A stretch of 44,196 nt of DNA from Oscillospiraceae bacterium (lineage in GTDB: Bacteria > Bacillota > Clostridia > Oscillospirales > Ruminococcaceae): contig JAAWDH010000014.1 of NCBI GenBank assembly GCA_022793675.1, positions 1 through 44,196 on the forward strand. Reading direction: 5' to 3'. The first letter of the stretch is position 1; each line of letters opens with the position of its first letter. The notes beneath the pieces are model-generated. The model saw nothing but the letters and a program-made list of their open reading frames with translations, was not told the DNA's origin and searched no databases. The translations under genes and the position numbers were made by a program. Below, one piece after another: positions 36,403-43,850 of the stretch.

Positions 36403-36431
36403 TTGACCTTTGGGTGCGTGCGTGGTATAAT
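36403..36431 (+). promoter_or_regulatory. Promoter of the GntR-family regulator
   Basis: TTGACC (36403-36408), 17-base spacer, TATAAT (36426-36431), 69 bases before the start at 36500. Confidence 0.88.
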
Positions 36432-36499
36432 ATGTAACAGATTGCCGAAAGCCGGTAAAAATCCCGCTGCGGGGAGACAGAAAGGCGGCCTGCTGTGCT

Positions 36500-37105
36500 A
36501 TGAAAGAAAAACTGGCGGATACCGTTTATAATAAGATTCGCGACGCGATTATGACTGGGGAATTTACTTCGGATGATATGATTCAGGAACAGGCTGTCGC
36601 CGATCAGTACCACGTCAGCAAAATCACCGCCAGGGAGGTGCTGCAGCGGCTTTGTCACGATAAATACCTGAAAAGTTTCCCCCGCAAGGGCTACTTGCTT
36701 TTGGATATTACGCCTGCCCAGTCACGAATGCTGCAGCAGGTGCGTTATCAGGTGGAGGCGCTGGCGCTGCGGCTGATTGTCCGAACTGCTTCCGACAGGG
36801 AAATCGACCAGTTGGCCGCTATCTTGGAAGAGCAGCAAACGGGCAGCTGCCGCGACCCCTATGCCACCGTCAATAGCCGCTTTCACTTGCAGATCGGACG
36901 GATGAGCAAGAACCCCTACCTTTACGACAGCCTTTACGGCTTTTTGGGCGTCATCTCCCGCTATGCCATCACCACCGGCCAGGGGCAGGTTTCAGAAAAC
37001 CCCGTCCACCATCTGGAGCTAGTCGACGCCCTACGGCGGCGGGATGAAACAGCGGCGCTTGAAGAGCTGCGGTTGGACTTGCAGTTGGAAAAGGGAGAGG
37101 TGTAG
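36500..37105 (+). CDS. GntR-family regulator, FadR subfamily (FCD domain)
   Basis: 201 residues. N-terminal winged helix: VYNKIRDAIMTGEFTSDDMIQEQAVADQYHVSKITAREVLQRLCHDKYLKSFPRKGY. The all-helical FCD ligand domain follows; metal/ligand residues include the Asp/Asn-rich VNSRFHLQIGRMSKNPYL and the HHLELVDALRRRDETAA helix. Usually represses genes for sugar acids or organic acids; no target is visible here except possibly itself. Ribosome site AAAGGCGG about 11 bases before ATG, slightly far. Shares its terminator with the convergent AraC gene. Confidence 0.9.
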   Translation: MKEKLADTVYNKIRDAIMTGEFTSDDMIQEQAVADQYHVSKITAREVLQRLCHDKYLKSFPRKGYLLLDITPAQSRMLQQVRYQVEALALRLIVRTASDREIDQLAAILEEQQTGSCRDPYATVNSRFHLQIGRMSKNPYLYDSLYGFLGVISRYAITTGQGQVSENPVHHLELVDALRRRDETAALEELRLDLQLEKGEV

Positions 37106-37121
37106 CACCCCCTTTAGGGGT

Positions 37122-37154
37122 AAAAGCGCGATGCGGTATAACATCGCGCTTTTT
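37122..37154. terminator. Bidirectional terminator between GntR and AraC genes
   Basis: Perfect 12-bp arms AAAAGCGCGATG (37122-37133) and CATCGCGCTTTT (37142-37153), with A and T runs at both outer ends; stops of the convergent genes lie at 37105 and 37156. Confidence 0.93.
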
Positions 37155-37155
37155 A

Positions 37156-37959
37156 TCATTCCTGTCCGGGGCTGCTGCTGTAGTAGCGGCTGCGAAATTT
37201 CGATGGGCTCATTTTCCGATGATAGGTAAAATATTTTATAAAACTGTTGGAGTCGTGGAAACCCATCACCGCAGCAATTTTTTTGATTGGAAGACTGGTG
37301 GTGAGCAGGTATTCCTCTGTCCGCTTCAGCCTTTGCTCAATGATATATTCCTTCAGCCCAATGCCGAAGCCTTCTTTGAAAAGGGCAGTCAGATAGTCGC
37401 TGTTGTAGCCCAGCGCCTTTCCGACCTGGATTACAGTGATAGGACTGCAAATATTCTGCTGCACCCATTCGGTCGCGTCCTGGAGCACCTTTCGGCAGCG
37501 GACAGCGCTGCGGCGCTGCTGGGCGGCCGTTTCAATGAGGATCGTCAGCCCGCAGAGGTCGGCTGCCTGGCGGGGGTAGTCCTTGTCGCCTTGGAAACGC
37601 TGGAGCTGCCGGAAAAGCTCTGCCAAAGCGTCGTTCCCAGCGTGTACTTTGCAGGAGGTCATAAGCCCCAGCGCGCTGAGGTTGTCCAACATAAAGTCCA
37701 TCCAGAAAAAGGAGACTGGGCGTCCGCTTGCGCCAAGGCCAAAATGCGTAGTCCCAGGCGCAAGTACCAGCACATCCCCCTTTTCCAGCGGGAACAGGGT
37801 CAACCCTTCCTGAATGGCTGCTTCCCCTTGCAGCATATAGATCAGCTCGCAGCTGTCTAGGCTGCGGCGGGGACAGGACCAGCCTGTTTTGCCGGCGAAC
37901 TGTCCAGCGGAGATGCACTGGAAGGAAAAGCTGCCGCCTTCCTCGGTGGTGATGAGCAT
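37156..37959 (-). CDS. AraC-family regulator with cupin sensor
   Basis: 267 residues from ATG 37959, with AAAGGAGG eight bases upstream; the longer frame to 38031 has no site. N-terminal beta-barrel (cupin) effector domain, ELIYMLQGEAAIQEG...LEKGDVLVLAPGTTHFG, as in AraC; C-terminal double helix-turn-helix with SPITVIQVGKALGYNSDYLTALFKEGFGIGLKEYI and IKKIAAVMGFHDSNSFIKYFTYHRKMSPSKF. Likely sugar-responsive activator; target unknown. Confidence 0.92.
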   Translation of the reverse strand: MLITTEEGGSFSFQCISAGQFAGKTGWSCPRRSLDSCELIYMLQGEAAIQEGLTLFPLEKGDVLVLAPGTTHFGLGASGRPVSFFWMDFMLDNLSALGLMTSCKVHAGNDALAELFRQLQRFQGDKDYPRQAADLCGLTILIETAAQQRRSAVRCRKVLQDATEWVQQNICSPITVIQVGKALGYNSDYLTALFKEGFGIGLKEYIIEQRLKRTEEYLLTTSLPIKKIAAVMGFHDSNSFIKYFTYHRKMSPSKFRSRYYSSSPGQE

Positions 37960-38029
37960 AAAGGGCCTCCTTTCTGTTACCTGTGTCGATAAAAAGTATC
38001 TGGTGTTCATATTATACCATATAAAACGC

Positions 38030-38057
38030 AAAAAAGGAACCCGATGGTTCCTTTTTT
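38030..38057. terminator. Terminator after the tatD operon
   Basis: AAAAAAGGAACC (38030-38041) pairs perfectly with GGTTCCTTTTTT (38046-38057), loop of four. Reading leftward the A-run arm becomes a U-tract, ending the metG operon. Confidence 0.92.
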
Positions 38058-38083
38058 GTTAAAATTGCCATATTTTTATTTGG

Positions 38084-38878
38084 TCAGGAGATTGCCTTAA
38101 TGCCGAACAGGGCCATCGTGTTCTCCCGCGCCTTATCGATCATCACCTGCACCGGCAGGCCATGCAGTTCCGCCGCCTTTTCAGCTGTACGGGCGATCAT
38201 TGGCGACCAGCAGCGTTTGCCGCGGAAAGGGGCGGGGGCCATATAAGGGCAGTCGGTCTCCAGCAGCAGCCGTTCCGGCGGTACAGCCCGGCAGGCCTCC
38301 AGGGTCTTGCGGGCGTTTTCAAAGGTCAGTACGCCGGTAAAGCCAATATACCAGCCTATTCCCAGCAGCACCTTTGCGGTTTCGGCGGAACCGCTGAAAC
38401 AGTGGATGACGCCTCGGATGCCGGGATAGCGCTTCAGGATGGCAAGGGTATCTTCAGTAGCTTCGCGGGAGTGGATGATGACCGGTAGGTCCAGCTCTTT
38501 GGCCAGCTGCAGCTGGCGCTCGAACATCCGCTGCTGCAGCGCGGCCGTCTCCAGCCCATAATGGTAGTCCAGCCCAATCTCGCCCAGCGCGATGACACGG
38601 GGCCTTTGCAGCAGCGCCGCGATCTCGTCCAAACCCTCTTTGGTGAATTCCTTGGCGGCATGAGGATGGTAGCCGGCAGCAGCATAAAAATGCGGGTATC
38701 TTTCGGCATATTCGGCGGACGTGCGGGAGGAGGGCAGGTCGCAGCCTACATTGACGACGGCGCAGACCCCTTCCTCAGGAAGCGCCGCAGCCAACGTCTC
38801 GCGGTCGGCATCGAAACGCTTGTCGTCATAGTGGGCGTGGGAGTCAAAAATCCCAGTGTATTGAGGAAAGCCTTCCAC
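38084..38878 (-). CDS. TatD-family metal-dependent DNase
   Basis: 264 residues from GTG 38878, which has AAAGGGG seven bases upstream and starts 3 bases after the GNAT stop. TTG 38884 and ATG 38908 are alternatives without a better site. Metal-binding motifs of the amidohydrolase-like barrel: FDSHAHYDD (His-x-His), IALGEIGLDYHYG (Glu), VIIHSREA (His), IRGVIHCFSGS (His) and LLLETDCPYMAP (Asp). TatD proteins act as 3'-5' exonucleases in DNA repair and RNA quality control. TatD next to metG is a conserved pairing in Firmicutes; here a GNAT gene lies between. Confidence 0.92.
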   Translation of the reverse strand: MEGFPQYTGIFDSHAHYDDKRFDADRETLAAALPEEGVCAVVNVGCDLPSSRTSAEYAERYPHFYAAAGYHPHAAKEFTKEGLDEIAALLQRPRVIALGEIGLDYHYGLETAALQQRMFERQLQLAKELDLPVIIHSREATEDTLAILKRYPGIRGVIHCFSGSAETAKVLLGIGWYIGFTGVLTFENARKTLEACRAVPPERLLLETDCPYMAPAPFRGKRCWSPMIARTAEKAAELHGLPVQVMIDKARENTMALFGIKAIS

Positions 38879-38880
38879 GG

Positions 38881-39453
38881 TCAAGCCCCTTTCTGCATCG
38901 TTTCCCATTCTGTCCGGGTAATTTCATAGCATTTCAACGGAACCATCCGCCCTTTTTTCTCAAGCCATTTCTCGTCGTCGTGGGTGTAGCGCAGCCCGCA
39001 TTTTTCCATGACCCGCCCAGAGGCGGGGTTCCCGGCGTCATGGCAGGCGGTCACCCTCTTAAAGCCGCATTCTTCAAACAGGTAGCGGCAGAGCTCCCGG
39101 CAGGCTTCGCTGGTAATGCCCTTGCGCCAGAAAGCCCGCCCAATGGCATAGCCGACCTCGGCGACGCCAGATTCGGCGTTCCATTCGACAACGCTGATTG
39201 AACCGATGGCTTCACCGATTTCCTTCAGTTCAATCGCCCATTGGAAACATTGGGGATTCTCGCCCTCCTTTATCCAGATATGGCACAGTTCGCGGCTTTC
39301 GTCGACCGACTGATGGGCGTTCCAGGTCACATAGCGGGCGACCTCCGGGTCGCTGGCCCAGTTTCTGTATATCGCCTCCCCGTCCCTCTCGGCAAAAGGC
39401 CGGAGCACAAGGCGGGGGGTTTCCAGGACTTGCGTTCCTTTTAATGTCAGCAT
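38881..39453 (-). CDS. GNAT acetyltransferase, RimJ/RimL type
   Basis: 190 residues. ETPRLVLRPFAERD at the start and the acetyl-CoA site GYAIGRAFWRKGITSEACREL (about 104-124), then GFKRVTACHDAGNPASGRVMEKCGLRY, are typical of RimJ/L-like N-acetyltransferases acting on protein N termini or small molecules. AAGGAG precedes ATG by seven bases. Third gene of the metG operon, 48 bases after metG. Confidence 0.92.
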   Translation of the reverse strand: MLTLKGTQVLETPRLVLRPFAERDGEAIYRNWASDPEVARYVTWNAHQSVDESRELCHIWIKEGENPQCFQWAIELKEIGEAIGSISVVEWNAESGVAEVGYAIGRAFWRKGITSEACRELCRYLFEECGFKRVTACHDAGNPASGRVMEKCGLRYTHDDEKWLEKKGRMVPLKCYEITRTEWETMQKGA

Positions 39454-39501
39454 AATTTCTCCTTCTCTTTATCCTTTATCTCTTTCCCTTATTTCCAGCT
39501 T

Positions 39502-41466
39502 TCAGCGTACCGTCGCGCCAGTGGGGATACCGTCGTCGACGAACATGACCTTTACCTCATCTTCGCTGCAATCAGCGGCGAGGATCATCCCTTCGCTCAA
39601 CTCGCCGGCGAGCTTAGCCGGCTTTAGGTTGGCGACGAACAGCACTTTGCGGCCGACCAAGTCTTCCGGCGCGTACCAGGCGGAGATACCTGAGAGGATC
39701 TGCCTGGTTTTTTCGCCGTCCTCCAGCTGGATTTTCAGCAGCTTTTTGGATTTTTTCAGCTTTTCGCACTGGACGATCTTGCCGACCCGCAGCGCCACCT
39801 TGGCAAAGTCGTCAATGGTGATTTCAGCAAGTTCCGTTACGCCTTCCGGCTTAGCGGCAGGGACGGCAGCTGTTTCTTTCTTGGCGGCGGCAATCTGCGG
39901 CTGGACGATTTCCTTGTCAATTTGGGCGAGCATTTTCGCCTCGTTGATCCGGGCAAATAGGACCTTCGCTTCGCCGACCTTGCGGGCGGGGGCAGCGCCA
40001 AATTCCTTGAGGGAGTCCAGCGAGCCGAGGCCGGTTCCGGTCTGTTCCAAGATGGAGGCAGCGGTGCTGGGCAGGAAGGGGGCCAGCAGCACGCCGATGA
40101 AGCGGATAGCTTCAGTCAGATTGGAAAGCACAGCTTTCAGGCGGGGGCGGGAAGCCTCGTCCTTGGCCAGCACCCATGGGGTGGTTTCGTCAATATATTT
40201 GTTGGAGCGCTGGGCAAGGGCGATAACCTTTTGCAGCGCGTCGGCGGTGCGGTATTCTTCCATAGCCTCCAGCACGCCGGAGGCAGTTTCGAGGGCCAGC
40301 GCCTGCAGTTCGCGGTCAAGGTCGTTTTCAGCCGCGGCTTTGTCAATCTCGCCGCCGAAATACTGGTTGGCCATGGCGACCGTGCGGTTGACAAGGTTGC
40401 CCAGCGTGTTGGCCAGTTCGGCGTTATATTTGGCGATGAACGCTTCATAGGTGATGCTGCCGTCTTGGGCATAGGGCATCCCCGCAAGCATATAATAGCG
40501 GACGGCGTCCACCCCAAACAGCCGCGCTAAGTCGTCGGCATAGATAACGTTGCCTTTGGACTTGCTCATCTTATCGGCGGCAAACAGCATCCAGGGATGG
40601 CCGAAGATCTGCTTGGGCAGCGGCAGCCCTAGGCTCATCAGGAAAATCGGCCAGTAGATGGTGTGGAAACGCAGGATGTCCTTGCCGATGACGTGGACGT
40701 CGGCAGGCCAGTATTGGGCGAATTTTTCGCCGCTGCCTTCGGGGTCGTAGCCCAGCGCGGTAATGTAGTTGCTCAGCGCATCCAGCCAGACATAAACCAC
40801 ATGGCGGTCGTCAAAATCGACCGGGATCCCCCATTTGAAAGAACTGCGGGAGATGCAGAGGTCCTGCAGGCCGGGTTTGAGGAAATTGTTGACCATTTCC
40901 TTTTTCCGCGATTCGGGGACGATGAAGTCGGGGTTTTCCTCAATATGCCGCATCAGCCGGTCCTGGTACTTGCCCATGCGGAAAAAGTAAGCTTCCTCGA
41001 CGGCTTCTTTGACCGGCCCTCCGCAGTCGGGGCAGCAGCCGTCCTTCAGCTGGCTTTCGGTCCAGAAGGACTCGCAGGGGGTGCAGTACATCCCGCGGTA
41101 TTCGCCTTTGTAGATGTCGTCCTGGTCGTACATCCGCTTAAAAATTTTCTGGACGATTTTTTCGTGATAATCGTCTGTCGTACGGATAAAATGGTCGTAG
41201 GTGGTGTCCATCACATCCCAGATGGCGCGGATCTGCCCAGCCACTTCGTCGACGTAAGCCTTGGGGGTGACGCCGGCGGCTTTGGCATAGTCCTCGATTT
41301 TCTGGCCATGCTCGTCGGTGCCAGTGCAGAAGAATACGTCGTAGCCCTGCATACGCTTCAGCCGGGCGATGGCGTCGGTGAGGACGATTTCATAGGTGTT
41401 GCCGATATGCGGTTTGCGCGACGCATAGGCGATAGCGGTGGTGATATAGAATTTTTTCTGTTCCAT
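39502..41466 (-). CDS. metG: Methionyl-tRNA synthetase
   Basis: 654 residues. Loads methionine on tRNA(Met). HIGN at 20-23 (HIGH motif), KMSKS at 299-303, and a zinc knuckle with Cys128, Cys131, Cys145 and Cys148 (CTPCES...CCPDCGG). Anticodon-binding helices 390-500. A C-terminal tRNA-binding OB domain (from about 545: ITIDDFAKVALRVGKIVQCEKL...SGMILAAD) is linked by an Ala/Lys/Glu-rich hinge. AGAGGGA precedes ATG 41466. Controlled by the T-box leader upstream of the preceding gene. Confidence 0.97.
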   Translation of the reverse strand: MEQKKFYITTAIAYASRKPHIGNTYEIVLTDAIARLKRMQGYDVFFCTGTDEHGQKIEDYAKAAGVTPKAYVDEVAGQIRAIWDVMDTTYDHFIRTTDDYHEKIVQKIFKRMYDQDDIYKGEYRGMYCTPCESFWTESQLKDGCCPDCGGPVKEAVEEAYFFRMGKYQDRLMRHIEENPDFIVPESRKKEMVNNFLKPGLQDLCISRSSFKWGIPVDFDDRHVVYVWLDALSNYITALGYDPEGSGEKFAQYWPADVHVIGKDILRFHTIYWPIFLMSLGLPLPKQIFGHPWMLFAADKMSKSKGNVIYADDLARLFGVDAVRYYMLAGMPYAQDGSITYEAFIAKYNAELANTLGNLVNRTVAMANQYFGGEIDKAAAENDLDRELQALALETASGVLEAMEEYRTADALQKVIALAQRSNKYIDETTPWVLAKDEASRPRLKAVLSNLTEAIRFIGVLLAPFLPSTAASILEQTGTGLGSLDSLKEFGAAPARKVGEAKVLFARINEAKMLAQIDKEIVQPQIAAAKKETAAVPAAKPEGVTELAEITIDDFAKVALRVGKIVQCEKLKKSKKLLKIQLEDGEKTRQILSGISAWYAPEDLVGRKVLFVANLKPAKLAGELSEGMILAADCSEDEVKVMFVDDGIPTGATVR

Positions 41467-41495
41467 TTCCCATGTCCCTCTCTTTTTGTAGATGT

Positions 41496-42017
41496 TTATT
41501 GCACTTCCATATAGTAGTCCAGCACTACGCAGCCGTTTTCGTCGGGGGTCGTGAAGCGCGGGCAGGCGTAGACCTCCATCATATAGCCGGCCGGTTTTTT
41601 GCCGGCCTTTTTGATCAGCGGCATGACAAGGCTTTCGGATTGGCTGTAAATTTCGCTTTCAGGGCCTTTGATCTGCCCCAGCGCCAGCGTCCCAGCAGGC
41701 AGGTCTTTGAAGGCGTAGCCTTGTGGCGGCTCTGTCCCAGGTTTTGCCAGCATCCCAACTAAGCAGCGGAAACGCCCGTCAGGTTCAACATCCCCCATCC
41801 AGTCAAGGTACGCACCAGCTGCGTCCGCCAAAGCGTCGTTGTAGAGCGCATCTCCCAGCGCTTCCAGCGGCGCGAAGGCGTTTTCCTCAAAGCATTTCCC
41901 CCAAAAGGCCGGCACAGGGTTCGCCTTTGCCATCTCTTCCATGGAAAGCGTCAGCTCCCGGCCAATCACCCGGCAAGGCGGCAGGTTAACAAATTCAAAA
42001 TGGATCAGTTCAGCCAT
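41496..42017 (-). CDS. GyrI-like small-molecule-binding domain protein
   Basis: 173 residues from ATG 42017 (AAAGGAGAGG upstream). The frame could extend to 42332, but that part is the T-box leader. Motifs: FVNLPPCRVIGRELTLSM at the start, a central helix pair with WGKCFEENAF, RFRCLVGMLAKPGTEPPQGYAFKDLPAGTLALGQIKGPES and the ending YMMEVYACPRF...CVVLDYYMEV, which is the SOUL/GyrI fold used as effector domain of AraC/BltR/MerR regulators. Without a DNA-binding part it may bind or hydrolyse small drugs. First gene after the Met T-box, 30 bases before metG. Confidence 0.82.
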   Translation of the reverse strand: MAELIHFEFVNLPPCRVIGRELTLSMEEMAKANPVPAFWGKCFEENAFAPLEALGDALYNDALADAAGAYLDWMGDVEPDGRFRCLVGMLAKPGTEPPQGYAFKDLPAGTLALGQIKGPESEIYSQSESLVMPLIKKAGKKPAGYMMEVYACPRFTTPDENGCVVLDYYMEVQ

Positions 42018-42043
42018 AAAATCCTCTCCTTTGTAGTTCTCAG

Positions 42044-42383
42044 CAAAAACAATAAACCCCGCCTCCATGCCCCATTTAGGGCTGAAGGCGGGGCAGGCGT
42101 CCCGCGGTACCACTTCAGTTCGTCCGCCCCTCGCGGGGACAGACCTCCTCCGGTACGCCGGCTTCCGGGGCCAGGATACCGTTCCGCTGTAACAGGCGGA
42201 CCTGTCGCACCCTAAGCGAAAACCTCGGATGCACCATTCAGGAACCATCTTCACCCCGCCCCGTCCACCGCCTTGCACCGTCCGGCAGCTCTCTTTGCTC
42301 AGGGGATCAGGGGGTACTCTTTCCATCGTCATGTTTGTGTGTGAAGGCCGGCAGCTTTTCTTTTTATCGCTTGCCGACTATAA
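42044..42383 (-). promoter_or_regulatory. T-box riboswitch, Met specifier (AUG)
   Basis: Leader of the GyrI-like/metG operon. The T-box consensus lies at 42116-42103 (GAAGTGGTACCGCG on the minus strand). Stem I shows GGAAAGAGTACC and AGAGAGCTGCCGG blocks. The specifier candidate is ATG at 42248-42246, in the context GAAGATGGTTCC with a purine after it, i.e. methionine. The terminator is CCCCGCCTTCA paired with TGGAGGCGGGG, followed by TTTATTGTTTTT (about 42098-42044). Uncharged tRNA(Met) should pair with AUG and the T-box and let transcription continue. Confidence 0.93.
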
Positions 42384-42387
42384 AAAT

Positions 42388-42417
42388 ACTGTACCACAGG
42401 GGCCGCTGGTTTGTCAA
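42388..42417 (-). promoter_or_regulatory. Promoter of the T-box operon
   Basis: Minus strand TTGACA (42417-42412), 18-base spacer, TACAGT (42393-42388), directly before the T-box leader. Confidence 0.75.
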
Positions 42418-42452
42418 GTACTCAAACGCCCAATTTTTTCTTGTTTTTCTGT

Positions 42453-42662
42453 CTATTTTTTGTTTTCGATGCAGAAGTCCCGCAGCTGTTCCACATCCCG
42501 GTCGTCGATGTTGAAAATCTGCCGTCCATTTTCCCAGCGGTACCGGTAGTTAGTCAGCGGGTAGGTGGTGTATAAAGGGGTGATAGGCTCGTTGCTGTCA
42601 ATCGGGGTCGCGTTCCCCTGGAGACCTTTGGGGTAAAGCGAACCCTGGAAGGGTCTAGCCAT
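42453..42662 (-). CDS. Small 69-residue protein, unknown
   Basis: 69 residues, no TM segment: MARPFQGSLYPKGLQGNATP, a middle rich in Thr, Tyr and Pro (ITPLYTTYPLTNYRYRW), then an acidic-charged end (DDRDVEQLRDFCIENKK). Excellent ribosome site AAAGGAGAGG. Its ATG and 17 bases before it, plus the next codon, are identical to those of the GyrI-like gene. A hairpin (42680-42685/42691-42696) lies just upstream of the ribosome site. No terminator is evident before the T-box promoter. Reading frame and start look real; function unknown. Confidence 0.7.
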   Translation of the reverse strand: MARPFQGSLYPKGLQGNATPIDSNEPITPLYTTYPLTNYRYRWENGRQIFNIDDRDVEQLRDFCIENKK

Positions 42663-42677
42663 AAAATCCTCTCCTTT
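42657..42677 (-). repeat. 21-bp duplicate of the GyrI-gene start region
   Basis: Bases 42657-42677 equal 42012-42032, covering ribosome site, spacer, ATG and the next codon of two genes 645 bp apart. Confidence 0.8.
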
Positions 42678-42732
42678 CTGGCGGGATCAGCCCGCCGCTA
42701 TTAGTCTGCCCCGAAAAAACAGGAATCCTGCC

Positions 42733-42761
42733 TTGACTTTTTAAGTAACGGATGGTATGCT
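42733..42761 (+). promoter_or_regulatory. Promoter of the six-TM protein gene
   Basis: TTGACT (42733-42738), 17-base spacer, TATGCT (42756-42761), 50 bases before the start at 42811. An in-frame ATG at 42757 lies within the -10 box and so cannot be the start. Confidence 0.75.
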
Positions 42762-42810
42762 TTTATATAAGAAATTTTTGAAAGTTTTTGAGGACAGAAA
42801 GGGGCTGAAG

Positions 42811-43461
42811 ATGATGCGGAAGGAAAAATGGGTGACGATTTCTTTTGACATTTTTGCTGTAAGTCGGGCTGTTGGGCTGTCGGCAGCTGTCGGCGCGTTG
42901 GCTTTGCTGCTGCATACAGGGCTTTGGCTGCAACTGGATAGGGCAGGCTATTTTGCAGAGTCTTTGGCAGCGGGGGTTTTTGCTTTGCTGTTTATGTTGA
43001 TGGGTAGCTTTTACAGCCGTTTGGGAAATTGCCTGCTGCTGCGGATTGCCCGTGGGGCGGCGTATGCGGTATATATGGCGGCGCTGACGGCAGTTTCAGC
43101 TGCGCAGTACCTACTCTTCCATCTGCCAATTGTCCATATCCATTGGATCGGAAAAACCTATAACGTTTTGCTGGCAGCGGCAAACTTGCTGTTGTGGGCG
43201 GTTCTGCTGGCCATGCTGTTCATTCGGATGCCGCTCGCAACGAAAAGCGCGCATTTGGCCTTATTATCGGCTATGCTTTTTTCTGTCAAGAAAATGGTTG
43301 TTTGGTGCGGGGGTACGCTCACGCCGACAAAACCTTTCCTGCTGATGGCTATTGAATTTTTGCTGCCAGTGATGGCCAGTTTGGCTGTGATAGTTTTTCG
43401 GTTAGTATCATCCGATTTAATTAGATGCACAAACCATAATTATGATAAATTAAAAAAATAA
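42811..43461 (+). CDS. Multi-pass membrane protein, function unknown
   Basis: 216 residues; ATG 42811 or 42814, with AGAAAGGGG upstream. About six TM helices: 15-42, 48-70, 80-100, 110-130 (with HIHWIGKT nearby), 135-160 and 180-205, and a basic C terminus (CTNHNYDKLKK). No motif I recognise. Own promoter. The gene ends in DNA that turns AT-rich, at the edge of the damaged region 43462-44196. Confidence 0.75.
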   Translation: MMRKEKWVTISFDIFAVSRAVGLSAAVGALALLLHTGLWLQLDRAGYFAESLAAGVFALLFMLMGSFYSRLGNCLLLRIARGAAYAVYMAALTAVSAAQYLLFHLPIVHIHWIGKTYNVLLAAANLLLWAVLLAMLFIRMPLATKSAHLALLSAMLFSVKKMVVWCGGTLTPTKPFLLMAIEFLLPVMASLAVIVFRLVSSDLIRCTNHNYDKLKK

Positions 43462-43464
43462 TAA

Positions 43465-43701
43465 TCATAAAGTCCGTTTGCTGGAACCATAAATAAAGCC
43501 GCCAGGTAAGGTTACATCGTCGGGATTGCCCCCAGTGTCCAGGCCCAGTTTTGTGTTGATTGCAATGTCTGTATCAATCGATTTCCACAGAGTTCCCCCA
43601 AAATTCGTGTCTTGATCAGCGCTGTCCTTCTAATTGGTATAGCCGGTAAACAGCGAGAAGCAGGCCAGAACACAGGCCAAAATCATCATAAATTTTTTCA
43701 T
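43465..43701 (-). pseudogene. Small exported protein gene with in-frame amber stop
   Basis: ATG 43701 with AGAGAGGG upstream opens a signal-peptide-like start (MKKFMMILACVLACFSLFTG). Codon 24 is TAG (43632-43630); the same frame then runs on to TGA 43467-43465 and encodes plausible coding sequence (GGTLWKSIDTDIAINTKLG, then LDTGGNP and LPGGFIYGSSK). Without the TAG it would be 78 residues. The YTN at the break could have been a lipobox cysteine (CTN), but this is a guess. Its ATG overlaps the stop of the ABC remnant (ATGA), so it belonged to that operon. Confidence 0.65.
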
Positions 43702-43850
43702 TGTATTTCCCTCTCTTTCAAATGTCCTCGTTTGATTTCCAGTACCACATCCGCTTGCTTTGCCACTTCACTGGAGTGCGTGACGACCACTACGCACTTC
43801 CCGAACACATGGGCGCTCTCTTTCAAAATCGCCGTAATTTCCTCTTCATA
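43698..43850 (-). pseudogene. ABC transporter ATPase, C-terminal remnant
   Basis: Fifty codons ending at TGA 43700-43698: YEEEITAILKESAHVFGKC, then VVVVTHSSEVAKQADVVLEI, then KRGHLKEREIQ. This is the H-loop region (switch histidine in VTHS) and C-terminal end of a MacB/FtsE-type ATPase. The preceding codon is TGA at 43853-43851, and all upstream ATPase sequence (Walker A, signature, Walker B) is missing. Truncated exactly where the SDR remnant begins. Confidence 0.8.

Noticed and set aside
42018-42332. N-terminal extension of the GyrI-like protein
   Set aside because: This DNA is the T-box leader including its terminator; a strong ribosome site stands before ATG 42017.
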